A stretch of 64,000 nucleotides of DNA from Lamellibrachia satsuma (GCA_033239005.1 BSQZ01000028.1:4144501-4208500), one strand, 5' to 3'. Counted from the first letter of the stretch, positions 1-10,407 are shown. Program-made: numbers and translations. The notes: generated by a model from the sequence alone, not told the origin.

Positions 1-47
1 CTTGTAGCATAGTTCGGTATCAAACCAAGCACTTAGCTATATATGTA

Positions 48-2152
48 CTACATATAAACACATACGTTGAGTGCACACTGTGTCTCAAGGACAGCTCTCC
101 AGAAGGTCTGAAACAGGTAGGAGGAAGTGGCAGCTTTCGTGGGGAAATAGCCAAGGCTGATCTTGAGATGCGAACTTATCCCAACGACCATGAATACTAA
201 CACTTGACTTGCCAGGTCCTCCTCTGTTGGTGATTCCGATGTCCAGTCAGAATGGTTCACAAATCCAGTTACGTCCCCCGTGACGCGATTGTGAACAAGG
301 TCAGACTTGATGGCCATCTCATCCTGAAGGAGGACGACCCCTCGCTGATGTGACTTCAGGCTTGCTGTAGCCTTCCTCACTTCATCGATGACATCACTGT
401 TGAGGGTGGATGGCATTCATGTAGTCCTTCAGTGTCGATTCACCTGGCAGCTTCAATGCACCAGTCTGTCGCAGGGTGTTGTACGCGGAAGGACTCTGTG
501 AATGGATCAGAATGGCAAACCCGATCAACATTGGGTGCCATCTCATCCCTCCTATCTGCCTCCTGGAAGCCTTGGTTTGTTCAGACCAGAACATCTTCAG
601 GAAGGGGTCTGAAATATTCTGGTTGATGATGACATCTTTTAGTGACTGATGAAGAGAATGATTGACTGGCACACATTCTGTGGCCAATCTCTTGATAGTC
701 ACCTCTTTCTCCTTCTTCATCTGCCTCACTGTCCTCTAGTCCTGCTGTCTCAGAGTGCTACAACAAGCCGATCTTTGGCAACCTTCTGCAGTGGTGTTCT
801 AGGCGAAAGAAGATGACCCTGGCGTGAACGTTCAAATTTCTTTTGAAGAAGTCGGTTGATTTTGATGCACTCTTCACACACAGGTCCGTCATCCACTTGT
901 CCGAGGCAGCAAGAGGAGCGCACAGTCGAGGAGTGGATCATTTGCCCATCCATAAAACTGCACAGTACATGTCGATAGTACGTACAGTTCACTGAGGGAA
1001 GAGGTGCAAAAGCCTGTAGTTCTTCTGTCGTCACTCCTTCACATCCTTTCAACTTGTGAAGGCGATGAAGAAAATTGGAAATTTTCACCTTCTTCACATT
1101 GAAGAAGCCAGGCAGAGGTATCTGGTTCATTGTAACTGTCACCTCAACAAACTTGGCAATGAAATAATAACATCTGAAGGTATGATTAGTATATAACATG
1201 ATTAATCTTAAACCATGCTTAGAAAAAGACATGAACTCTGTTTATTCTTACGGGCTCTTTTCAAGGTGCAGTAGCAGGACTCCCTACACTTTTTAAAGGT
1301 AAAAACTTGCTTGGCAAGCTTCCACACTTGAGTTTCCGACCACTTCCTGGTTTTGTTTTAATAACAGAAATCCATATAACTTTTTCAAACAGCTTTTGGC
1401 ACAAAAAACTACATATAGTACAAAAGTTGTATTTGTGCATTGCCACGGTATTGTCTAAACAACCAGAAATTAGATACAAATAGAATAGTATATTAAAAAA
1501 GATTAACTAGTGTGACACAGAGGTAACTTGTTGTAAGCACAAGAAATATTTCACTTTCAAATACCAGACGAAAATGTACGCAACTATTCATAATAATAAC
1601 CCCCAGAAAGTCGAACTGGCATATTCTCTCAAGTATAGCATAAACGGGCCCCGCCAGTAGGTATACACAGGACGGGTATCCACACCATTAAGCTGTAGAA
1701 AGTATACACACTGGGTCAGTGCTGCCTGCAGTGGTTTACCCAAAGTAGACAACAGTCTGTCATTGATGACATGTAATGGATGATGCCGATGGGATACCGG
1801 CATCGGTTTCACTCGCAGTTGCGGACCATACTTATCAAGTATATTTATACATATAAATAAGTAACTTCTCTGTCTAATTTACTACACCCATAAGCTTATA
1901 TAGTATGCCAAAATATAGTAAAATAAACTTACCATGTGGAACGAAACAGCTCTCGTCAAAGTGACGGAAGCAGATGAATGCCTTGTCTGGTACGAAGCCT
2001 TTGTCAGCTCGATTCAAAGCGCAAATAAGTTGCCTTCTCCACTCATCCATTTCTCGATTTTTACCCGATTTTGGAATAGCATGGAAACTTAGACCTTTGT
2101 GTCTGGAATTGCAGCATCCGCAGCCCACAACAGCACAATTTGAACCCCCCAT
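48..2152 (-). pseudogene. THAP-domain, P-element/THAP9-like transposase, broken
   Basis: The minus strand carries the pieces of a THAP9/P-element-type DNA transposase. Exon 2152..1933 starts at ATG and encodes a C2CH zinc finger typical of THAP domains (CAVVGCGCC near the start, a central W, then CFRHFDESCF); it ends at a good donor (gtaagttt). A second piece, about 1140..750, has a possible acceptor before it. The third, 729..48, carries GMRWHPMLIGFAI, a LPGESTLKDYMN-like block, then LLQDEMAIKSDLV, which matches the DEMxIK catalytic block of the family, and LFQTFWRAVLE. The reading frame is broken near 740 and again near 410, where the protein jumps frame between TLKDYMN and STLNSDVIDEV. The C-terminal half of the catalytic region is absent from the window. 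The segment at 1588..1812 may hold the end of the THAP domain but I cannot align it. I read this as a dead element; a domesticated gene with undetected introns is less likely. Confidence 0.8.
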
Positions 2153-2554
2153 TGGAAAGGAAAAACACAGCGACTGACTATGATCTATGTTTACATTGAC
2201 AACACGCGGTAACCGGAAAAGGATTGTGGATTTGGCGCATGCGCGCTGCAGCATAATTGCACGAAATTGGAGTTGGCTGTCCACTCTTATTAGTGCTATA
2301 TATCTATGCATGTAGGTGAATATCCAGGTGACGATATTGTTTCCGGCACCACACGCAAAATTTCGGGCGGGAAGTGTAGTGCAAGATAGTGGGGTCGCAA
2401 AGTCGCATCAGACAAACTGCGTGCTGTTGCATTCTTCTTCTCTCTCTGACGACAAGAACAGCTGGCGTGTGATCAACGAACGTCAGTAGCAACTGATGGC
2501 TGTCAGTCATTATATCACCATTCATCGTCTTGTAACATAATTCGTTGTGGTTGT

Positions 2555-2851
2555 GCATCTGGATAAACCTCTGATTGTGTGTGGCCTTGTCACATGTTGA
2601 CACTATAACCTATAAAAAGTATTGTTACATCAGATTTTACCATACAGCAAATCAGCAGTTGCAATAAAAACTTGTATAAATGAGAACTTCTGTTGACCTG
2701 ACTTATTTCAGCATCTAGGCAAACCTCTCATTGTGTGTGGCTTTATCACATGCTGACACTACGATGAATGAATTTAGGTCATATTTTACCATACAGCAAA
2801 TCGGCAATTAGACAAAATTGCCCCTGTATTAAGTCAGGTCAACATAAGTTC
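2555..2851. repeat. Imperfect direct duplication with an inverted 22-bp segment
   Basis: A segment of about 105 bp (2555-2660) recurs at 2711-2812 with substitutions; both copies share GTGTGTGGC and TTTTACCATACAGCAAATC. Between and after them, 2684-2705 and 2830-2851 are inverted copies with one mismatch. This is likely the end structure of a decayed DNA transposon next to the THAP transposase relic. Confidence 0.6.
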
Positions 2852-3082
2852 CTGTGTTAGATCCAAGATTGAAGGAAGAAGCTCTTACGGATTACAGAAC
2901 ATCCAGCAGCAGCACTGGCAGCCTGCGCTGTTAAGGAACTGTCCAAGGAAGCATCAAACATGTCAGCGGGAGTGGTGTGCTGCCAGCGTGTTGATTTTCT
3001 ACACATTTGACTATGGCCTGAGCTGAGACTGTTCATTTCAGTCTGTCTACAACCTTTCTTATATTTTTTATAAGTTCTGAAT

Positions 3083-3140
3083 TGTCACACAAAAAGTGTG
3101 TCTCAAGGACCCTCACTGCCCTCCAGAAGACTGGGTAAAG
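3083..3140 (-). pseudogene. Second P-element-like transposase fragment
   Basis: The minus strand reads LYPVFWRAVRVLETHF. This is the counterpart of LFQTFWRAVLETQ at the 3' end of the transposase relic at 48-729, and the DNA is visibly similar (both + strand copies contain GTGTCTCAAGGAC and CTCCAGAAG). It is a paralogous fragment of the same family, too short to be functional. Confidence 0.6.
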
Positions 3141-3196
3141 TTCATAGGAGTTTGCATTTTGTGTTATGAAATGTTTTTCGGTGGTTTCCCCAATCG

Positions 3197-3538
3197 CTAA
3201 CTTTCAATGTTTATAAAGTACGCAAGTTCACAATCTATGGCCTGCTCCATTTCTTGCCATTCTCGCTCGGCTATGAGCGACTTCGTTGTTGTTGGTGGCG
3301 CTGATGGTGGCGATTGATTCCAGCAGCATACCTTCATGGCGGTAGTATCACCACGCTGTTCAGATTGATGAGGAGAGCGTGGTGATTCCACGTGTAATTG
3401 TTTCAGGAGTAACACACGTGGGATAAACTTTGGCAGTGGTGCCGGAGACTGCGTCTCTCCGTGTGCCTCTTTAATGGAATCTAGCGCGGTTGGAGTATCG
3501 GTGTAGACACATTCGATCTGTGAAAAAAGCAAATACAA
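3197..3538 (-). CDS. Hypothetical protein segment, probably a 3' exon
   Basis: Open minus-strand frame ending at 3197. Upstream of codon ATC (IECVYTDTPTAL) there is a strong pyrimidine-rich acceptor (cttttttcacag, ending at about 3516), so the coding part is more likely an exon from about 3515 than an ORF starting at the Met at 3538. The protein is low-complexity with many S, P and T and a short acidic tail (EREWQEMEQAIDCELAYF). No family recognised. It lies about 20 bp downstream of the next minus-strand ORF, but the only visible donor there does not give a matching phase, so the join is unproven. Confidence 0.35.
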   Translation of the reverse strand: MYLLFSQIECVYTDTPTALDSIKEAHGETQSPAPLPKFIPRVLLLKQLHVESPRSPHQSEQRGDTTAMKVCCWNQSPPSAPPTTTKSLIAEREWQEMEQAIDCELAYFINIES

Positions 3539-3558
3539 TTAAAGACATATTCAAATCA

Positions 3559-4005
3559 CTATCCACCGGGTTCATGACGCGTCATGGTGTGTGTCGTGTG
3601 TGTCGCAGTGCTGCGCAAGTATTGTGTGGACCATTTGGCATTCATTGTACTGGCGACCCGTCTCAACATGTCAATGACCATACTGTTAGGTGCTGCTTCA
3701 TAATCTGATTCATCGATAGGCCACTGCATAACACGTTCGATTGCGTGTATTACATGACGCACAATGTTTGTGTCTACTGCAGTCATGAGTTGGTGATTGT
3801 TGATAATGTCAATGGCTCTGTCCGCGATGTCTTTCATGTCACCGTTTGATGAATATATTATGTCTGCACTGATATTACAAGCTGTCTCGGTGACGTTGGA
3901 ATCGCTAGTTGTTGACGATATTATGGTCGATTCAGGAGATAAAATAGGAGCTGTCTTGGTAAAGTACACTGTGTCGTGTTCCGTCAAATGTATAGCGTCA
4001 TGCAC
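3559..4005 (-). CDS. Hypothetical protein (148 codons)
   Basis: Open minus-strand frame with an ATG at 4005, only 21 bp downstream of the stop of the RPA-like ORF. Composition looks like a real protein (balanced, with regular hydrophobics such as DIADRAIDIINNHQL and HVIHAIERVMQW), and there is no internal repeat. No family recognised. The close, same-strand packing with its neighbours is unlike the large-intron host genes elsewhere in the window and would fit a mobile or integrated element, but that is inference. Confidence 0.4.
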   Translation of the reverse strand: MHDAIHLTEHDTVYFTKTAPILSPESTIISSTTSDSNVTETACNISADIIYSSNGDMKDIADRAIDIINNHQLMTAVDTNIVRHVIHAIERVMQWPIDESDYEAAPNSMVIDMLRRVASTMNAKWSTQYLRSTATHTTHTMTRHEPGG

Positions 4006-4026
4006 TGTTCTATGAAGTCATAGTTG

Positions 4027-5100
4027 TTACTTGTCATCTGCAAAGATTACCGTCGTTACGCCTCCAACACTTTGACATCCGACCGACTTCTGGATTTTCT
4101 TATCTTTATCTCTACGCTCAAACCACACATCATGGACAAAGCTTGATATTTCTTTCTCATCATCAGTTTTGAGACGTTCAAACATGTTAGCGTCGAAAAA
4201 TACAAGTTTTTGCATTACTTCATTAAACACCGTCATCCACTGGTCATTTGTGCCATCGCTTAACAACAGACAGATAGAAAAGCGAAAGTTGGGTGAACTT
4301 TGCCATCCGTGCTCCATACATTCGTAACCTCCGGACACTTCCTTCACAGCTTTCTTACAATAATGACAAGATGCATATGTTACATTTCGCCTCCAACTAT
4401 ATGCACCAATAGTAACCGGTCGTAAAATATATTCTCCGAAACCCACCTGTGGGAGTTTCGGGCAATGTCCAACATCTGTTGTGCCATGTCCAACAGCTGT
4501 TGTGGCATATCCAACATCTGTTGTGCCATGTCCAACATCTGTTGTGCCATGTCCAACATCTGTTGTGTCATGTCCAACATCTGTTGTGGCATGTCCAACA
4601 TCTGTTGTGCCATGTCCAACATCTGTTGTGCCATGTCCAACATCTGTTGTGGCATGTCCAACATCTGTTGTGCCATGTCCAACATCTGTTGTGCCATGTC
4701 CAACATCTGTTGTGCCATGTCCAACATCTGTTGTGCCATGTCCAACGTCTGTTGTGCCATGTCCAACGTCTGTTGTGCCATGTCCAACGTCTGTTGTGCC
4801 ATGTCCAACATCTGTTGTGCCATGTCCAACATCTGTTGTGCCATGTCCAACATCTGTTGTGCCATGTCCAACGTCTGTTGTGCCATGTCCAACGTCTGTT
4901 GTGCCATGTCCAACATCTGTTGTGCCATGTCCAACATCTGTTGTGTTATGCTTTTGGACTTGTTGAATGTGCTGGGACACGGGTGGATTGAGTGTTTTAG
5001 ACGCTCCCGAGGTATATGTATCCATACCCACAACCGCGGCAGCCCTATGGATAATCCCCTCAAATAAGAGTTGTTTGGTGTAAGCACCAATGACATTCAA
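4027..5100 (-). CDS. RPA1-like C-terminal OB-fold protein with (TTDVGHG)n repeat
   Basis: A 357-codon intronless minus-strand ORF. Residues about 1-50 are unrecognised; about 53-215 are a 21-bp tandem repeat coding TTDVGHG; the C-terminal part (about 225-357) resembles the C-terminal DNA-binding domain of replication protein A large subunit. It has VTYASCHYCKKAV, then GGYECMEHG (a CxxC...CxxH zinc ribbon; the usual RPA1 pattern is four cysteines), then FRFSICLLLSDGTNDQWMTVF, matching the RPA1 strand SVNIADxxxxQWVTVF in position and type. RPA1 proteins bind single-stranded DNA in replication and repair. RPA-like genes also travel in Helitron-type transposons and large DNA viruses; no Rep/helicase is seen here. 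The His in place of the fourth Cys and the repeat insertion are odd. Function as a working ssDNA-binding protein is uncertain. Confidence 0.6.
   Translation of the reverse strand: MNVIGAYTKQLLFEGIIHRAAAVVGMDTYTSGASKTLNPPVSQHIQQVQKHNTTDVGHGTTDVGHGTTDVGHGTTDVGHGTTDVGHGTTDVGHGTTDVGHGTTDVGHGTTDVGHGTTDVGHGTTDVGHGTTDVGHGTTDVGHGTTDVGHATTDVGHGTTDVGHGTTDVGHATTDVGHDTTDVGHGTTDVGHGTTDVGYATTAVGHGTTDVGHCPKLPQVGFGEYILRPVTIGAYSWRRNVTYASCHYCKKAVKEVSGGYECMEHGWQSSPNFRFSICLLLSDGTNDQWMTVFNEVMQKLVFFDANMFERLKTDDEKEISSFVHDVWFERRDKDKKIQKSVGCQSVGGVTTVIFADDK
4462..4950. repeat. 21-bp minisatellite, about 23 units, in frame
   Basis: Unit tgttgtgccatgtccaacat + c, with variants at the CAT/CGT and GCC/GGC/GTC positions. 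The 21-bp length keeps six frames open, which explains the shadow ORFs on both strands. In the minus-strand RPA-like ORF it codes TTDVGHG. Confidence 0.95.
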
Positions 5101-5171
5101 CTACTGCAACAAGTGACAGCTAATAAAAATGCTAACCAACTCTTATGAAACCGCTAAATAAGCACGAACAA

Positions 5172-5204
<33 letters not shown>
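5172..5204. repeat. (AT)n microsatellite
   Basis: A perfect run of alternating A and T just upstream (on the minus strand) of the RPA-like ORF. Confidence 0.95.
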
Positions 5205-5207
<3 letters not shown>

Positions 5208-5304
5208 TATGATTACCGTCATGCGCTTTCTGTCGGTTACTGACGTATGCATCCATCATGCTCATTTCATCTCAACGGATCTTACGGTTCGTAACAGGTA
5301 CTTC

Positions 5305-5487
5305 CTAGTTGGCTTGTTTGTTTCTCGTTGGAATTTTAATGGGTTTTTTGACGTCTTCTAAATGAACACTTAATTTCTTGGCTATTCCGTTGTCAGAGTT
5401 GATAAGTGACCAGTTTGGTTGGGATATGATTCCCACGCCCTGTGGTACATGTGTGTCTGTCAGGAAAAATTCCAAGTACGCTTTCAT
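5305..5487 (-). CDS. Short hypothetical ORF or terminal exon (60 codons)
   Basis: Minus-strand frame reading MKAYLEFFLTDTHVPQGVG and ending KIPTRNKQAN. The frame stays open a few codons upstream to a possible acceptor (acccaacag), so it may be a terminal exon rather than a complete gene. Composition is protein-like; family unknown. It has the same orientation as the three ORFs that follow it. Confidence 0.3.
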   Translation of the reverse strand: MKAYLEFFLTDTHVPQGVGIISQPNWSLINSDNGIAKKLSVHLEDVKKPIKIPTRNKQAN

Positions 5488-5499
5488 GGATTCAAGTTT

Positions 5500-6148
5500 A
5501 TAACGTGCTGTTGGGTTTTACTTCCTTGGTTGACATGTCTGAGAATTAACAACTTATCCATATGTTCATTGTCAAACACCAAAGTTGTCCCCTGACTACT
5601 TAAATACCCAGCCTGGTTGGAGGGTTAGTCATTCCTGCTCTACATGTTACCTTTGTATATGCATCTGACATTTGCCTGTTACATCCGATGAATATTCGTT
5701 TTCTGCGCTGTGATGTGCCAACGTATGATGATTCTGGACATGTTGCAAGCATTCACAGAACTTTCAAACATATTAATTTGTGTACTTTGGGAAAACATGA
5801 ATTTTACTTTTCATCATTTGGTTCAGCTTAATGTTACTGTTCATGACAATGAAATGGTGTATACTTATTAATGCAAATACATAATACTAGACTCTTGATT
5901 TATTCAATATGGTTTCCAGCACTACCGAATTGTGGTAATTTTACATTTGGGATTTTTTACTTCTTGTATAGAGACTATATTGTTTTTGTTTTCGAATAAA
6001 CGTGTGGCTTGGGTAGTTTTTCTAAATGTTGACTTGTTGATATAAAAAATACCAGAATATTAAACTAATATATAATATATATAATATAATGTTGATAAAA
6101 TTACTATGCACAGCACGTTTTATACTGAACCATATTTTCCTTCTTCAG
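5500..6148. other. No gene seen
   Basis: AT-rich sequence without a supported ORF or a clear repeat; short (AT)-rich patch near 6070-6090. Upstream exons of the plus-strand gene that ends at 6713 should lie here or further left, but I could not identify them. Confidence 0.5.
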
Positions 6149-6713
6149 ACGTGACCGACATGCTTGGCTGAACTACAAGAGATGGTCGTTCCGTGATGCG
6201 ACTACTCTACAGAGACGCTATGCTTTCGAAGCCGTGATGCGACAGGTATGACTTGTACAACCAAAACACCCGCGACGACCGACGAATTTTGCCACGCGAC
6301 GTGGAAAAGTACTGCCTCGTCTTCGCCTCCGTTAATGGGATGACATTGACCTGCAATGACAGACAATAAAAAAAACGACATATATCTTTTATTTAGACAA
6401 TAAAAAAACAATAAACAATACACCCTTTATATAATATATTTAGACAGTAAAACCAAAAAAAACACGATTCAATATATATATAATGTCAAATTGTTTTTGT
6501 TTTGTTTTTTCGTTTTATTGTCTAAATATATGGTATATGTCATTTTTTATTATATATGTGTGTGGGTGTATTTAGTCTTACACCATTTCTTTTATGTAGG
6601 ACAAAGTGTATGACGACGCGCCCATGTTGCCAGCAGAAGTTCGTGTTCACGCGTTTCTAGAATTAGCGCCAACAATGCCGTATATGATTCCATCGATGGA
6701 CTATTATTATTAA
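6149..6713 (+). CDS. Last two exons of an unrecognised plus-strand gene
   Basis: Exon 6149..6245 has a strong acceptor (ttttccttcttcag) and donor (CAG|gtatga) and reads RDRHAWLNYKRWSFRDATTL then QRRYAFEAVMRQ, after one base from an earlier exon. Exon 6600..6713 follows acceptor ttttatgtag in phase 0 and reads DKVYDDAPMLPAEVRVHAFL, ending PSMDYYY and stop TAA. Both exons are open end to end in the matching phase, which is the main evidence. The protein is basic then acidic, ending in a Tyr tail; no family recognised. Upstream exons were not found. The 354-bp intron contains an inverted repeat. Confidence 0.5.
6355..6555. repeat. Imperfect inverted repeat in a short intron
   Basis: 6355-6420 contains TTTAGACAATAAAAAAAC, and its complement recurs at about 6485-6550. 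AT-rich MITE-like fold inside the intron 6246-6599. Confidence 0.45.
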
Positions 6714-6719
6714 AGACAT

Positions 6720-7970
6720 ATTAAAGGCTACAATTGTTTCAACGATCATTCATATTGTAACCTATACATTCATATTGTAATCTACGGTGTTGGTTGATGA
6801 CTCACTATGGTCTCGTCGGTAGGCTACATATAGTTGTGTATGTACACGTCTTTATTGTGTGTTATCTGAATATGCAGTAACACATTACATGTAGTGGTAA
6901 TAATTACCAGCTGTTAGTATCTGTATTGTTGTGTAATTAAAAGATGATTGTGTGTGCACACACGACCAACTGTGTTTATTCCTTTCTTAAAGATGCTCGC
7001 GTTTCGGTGGCAAGTATGTCCACATCGGAGGGTAATTGTTCTCTTCTACCCACCTCCCTCTAGATGGACACACGAGCCATTCAGCCTCCTTACCTCATTA
7101 ATCATCCACAATTTATTTTTAAACACGTGCATAACTTTTATGAATGAAGCTATAACCGACAAATCACAGCTCTTTATACCATTCACCGATAAAGTTTCAT
7201 TCGGCTGCGGTGTTGCCGAGCTCTCAATCGGCTGGATGCACAGTAGGCCGGCCGTCAGTATCACGTGGAGACGATGATGGCTCATGCGGACGCACTGGTG
7301 TCATATGCGGGGAAGGCGGCTGAACAGTCGCAGGCAGTCAGTAGGTAGAGGAGACGAGATACGGCCAGTGCAGATGGCGAATGCAGACGGTGAACAATGT
7401 GCCGTCATTACTGACGTGGCATTGTGTTGTCTGGGATTTCACCCGCCATAGTCAGTGCGAGTGAAGTTGTAAAGGGGTTGTGACTTCACGATTGACCGCG
7501 CACTCATCATATCGGGCTTTGCCTTGCATCACCGTTGAAACTTTAATGCCACATTTGTGTGTTCTGGCCCCCTCTCTCGAATACGCTTTACTTAGCATCT
7601 TATACCCATCACTTGGTAACTTTCCCACCAAATCACAAGGTCACCATCAGCCAATCAAAATGTGCCACTCCTATAGCTAAACATGGGTATAATTATTGCA
7701 TAACCTGTTGATGCCCCACGCCTAACAATAAACTTTCTGGGCTGGGCTCCCACACTACACTTGGATACAATAGCATAACTTGTTTATGCCATCCGTCTAT
7801 ACACACTCTAACATTTACCTCACCATATCCAAGAAAATATTCACATAATAACAATTCGCAGAAATGCAACAATGGTATGTAGCTCAAATGGAACCCACCC
7901 GACACGCGCTACCTATTTTCTAACACCTTTCGAGTAATGTTAGTTGGTACGAACATCATAAAAAATTAAT
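6720..7970. other. No supported gene
   Basis: Intergenic, moderately AT-rich. ORFs on both strands at 6948-7285 overlap each other; neither has a recognisable domain. At about 7696-7800 the motif GCATAACYTGTTKATGCC occurs twice about 72 bp apart, probably part of a decayed retroelement next to the SGNH relic. Confidence 0.4.
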
Positions 7971-7971
7971 C

Positions 7972-8639
7972 TTATTTTTCCTCTCTGCATTGAGTTATGC
8001 CCCACGACTTAGACCAATGACAACACAACACTATTTTCCCAAAAATCCACTCCATAGGCACACATCTTTTGTTTTTATTTTCTATTTTTTTACAATGCCG
8101 TACCCACTTCCTGATCTGTTTCCTGTAACAACCCATGCCCTTCTTGTTTAAATGTACCCTATCCCTCAACATGAACCTCCTCCAGTCATGTGATGACGCA
8201 CGGTAATGATACAGATGCACCTACTCTTTCCCCTCTACCAAGTGTCTCGACTATCACTCGTGCTTCTTAAAAACCTGGCCGACATCGGTCAGCACGCCGC
8301 ATCAACTCTCCGATTATGACATGCCGCACACCGGGACACCTGCTCAGCTAACAGGCACAACAATAAATTGTCAGCCAACACATCGCACCGGGGTGAACTC
8401 AGGTCATTCGTCCCTATGTCTAGGTAGATCACAGAGGGCCTTGTCTTCCGCACATAATCGTAGTGACGACGGATTGCGACAACCTCCATCCCTCCAACCC
8501 CAGGGATGTCCACACGCTCGTAACAGTCTCCCAGACGCACAGGTATGTATGTAAGTTCTAGTAGAAGCAGTACTGCACCTTGATGTTTGTCAACGACGTT
8601 ATAATGCCCATTCAGAGGCACTGTTTCATGTCTCAACAC
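7972..8639 (-). pseudogene. SGNH/GDSL-hydrolase relic of a retroelement
   Basis: Minus strand, two frames. 8639..8289 reads VDIPGVGGMEVVAIRRHYDY then KTRPSVIYLDIGTNDLSS, where GTND is block III of the SGNH-hydrolase fold. 8220..7972 begins with RASSHDWRRFMLRDRVHLNK and KKGMGCYRKQIRKW, which has the Asp-x-x-His block V (DRVHLN) in the usual spacing to a Gly/Tyr helix. The two parts are separated by a frame break between 8220 and 8289, and the block I serine (GDS) is not visible. SGNH hydrolase ORFs of this style are carried by Ngaro/DIRS-like and some LINE retrotransposons, so I take it as transposon debris. No recombinase or reverse transcriptase is seen next to it. Confidence 0.65.
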
Positions 8640-8919
8640 GCTTTCATAGAAAACATCATTTGGTAGCCATTCAGTTGTTTTACTATCAGTGCTTGGGCTT
8701 ACCTTCGTTTGTCTAATTAATCAATGTAATAATGTTTCTATCATATATAGAGCTTTGGCATCAAACAACAATGGAATATACAAAAGAAAGTTTTATTTAC
8801 AGAGACAAACTGATGCCAGTTTTGATGGGTTATATATGTGAAGGGATGTAGTGATCGGTCGAGATTGTGCAAGGCAACCAGGTGCGAGGCAGGTCATGGT
8901 GACCACTGTTGAATGCGAC

Positions 8920-8977
8920 GTCAAATCTAACATTGAGGTTGTCATGAGCTCGTGACGACCTCAATGTTGGATTTGAC
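8920..8977. repeat. Hairpin: 25-bp arms, 8-bp loop
   Basis: Arms 8920-8944 and 8953-8977 are inverted copies with two mismatches, both compatible with G-U pairing in RNA; the loop is TGAGCTCG. No coding sequence nearby. Confidence 0.85.
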
Positions 8978-9594
8978 AGCTCGTGATGAAATTGGTGAGG
9001 TTATCACAAGTTGTCAAATACAACAGTGAAGACAGTTTGAGGCAATGGAGGCTTTATGGATGTGCTTGTGTCCTAGTTGGACATGATCTTTGAAACTAAA
9101 CATATCGCTGGACGTACATGTAAGATAACATTTTGAAAACACAGACATTTGGTAAGTCTTTATTGGCCTGCCCAGAATAATACATCAACAGTCATCAGTG
9201 AACATGTAGTTTTGTAAATTAAAGTGATTAACATGGTAATTATGTCAGTTTTACGATGTTTATCCAGATTGCCCGACATGAGTTTTTAACACATCAATAA
9301 ATATTCACATTTAGAGGTGAAATGTAAGGTTTTTTTGTCAGATAAATTATTGATCTTTCAAGTTTCTATTTTATACCATTTTTATGGTAAATAATATATA
9401 CTAGAGCATTACAGATTAAAACGAGGTATAACATTTTAAACATAGATGTACTACATAACAAAATTTATTAATTGGCATTTTAATTACAAAGAAACAACCA
9501 ATGACAATGACTGCCTTTAATTACTGTCCACATATATAATATTTATGAAAACCAAAATTACACTCGAGCTGCCAGAGCAAAAATTAGGTTATTT

Positions 9595-9690
9595 TATAAG
9601 AGGACATTCTTACCAACTGCCTCCTGCCTCTGGAATGAACTCCCACAGGATACACCTTCCTTGGTGCCTAGTGTTGTCCCCCCCCCAGAG
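9595..9690 (+). pseudogene. LINE reverse-transcriptase C-terminal remnant
   Basis: Plus-strand frame KRTFLPTASCLWNELPQDTP matches the conserved tail of many non-LTR retrotransposon ORF2 proteins (R-x-x-x-x-P-x-x-x-x-x-W-N-x-L-P). Only this short tail remains; an A-rich stretch follows at 9717-9765. Confidence 0.6.
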
Positions 9691-9899
9691 TGGAGAGGGA
9701 CAGTTGCTCGGCCAAGAAAAAAGCCCACAGAAACAAAAAGAAAATTTTTTAAATAAATTAATAAAATTGGTTGCATCCTCAGAAACATTACAACATAAGT
9801 TTCACATAGCACTAGACGGGAAGATTGTGTTAAGAAACCTTTAGGATGCTTAGTAGTAAAGTAACTTTTAAAATTAACCACATTTATGAATAATGTACA

Positions 9900-10400
9900 T
9901 TCATTACAATGTCTTTCGGAAGATCGCAGTTTAAACCCGCCACCACATTTTGTAACTTGTATGTCGTAAGTACTGTCTACCCATATGGTATGCCATATTC
10001 CAGTTTAAATAGTGTACAAACAAATACGCAGAACACAGGTGCCAAGTCTACCACTCACGATCTACCGGTTTCCAGTCAAAATCTACTGCCAAACTGCAAT
10101 TTCAATGTGCCAATTTTGAATCCACATAATGTCTACCGCTGAACCACTATTTCATGTTTATAATATCAAAGTTTACAAGTTTATTCATTAGGTGGCTATG
10201 TAGCACACCCGTGAGACACTCGGAAATAGTTTCTTCACTATTTGGTCAATCTGGCAAAATTGTCTTGTGAAACAAAAAATGAGAACCATTGTGAATTCTG
10301 TGCCATGTTACTTGACACCTCCATCGCCTGATGTCTGACGTTTGACTGGTCCCACAACAGTAGATTCTAACAAATGAACCCTGGTCTGACAAAAACGGAT
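9900..10400. other. No gene seen
   Basis: Intergenic DNA between the LINE tail and the 3' end of the FAM114A gene; no clear repeat or ORF with support. Confidence 0.5.
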
Positions 10401-10407
10401 TAGGGTA

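Noticed and set aside
6948..7285. Overlapping ORFs on both strands, one with a hydrophobic N-terminal stretch
   Set aside because: Neither has a recognisable domain, splice context or consistent composition.
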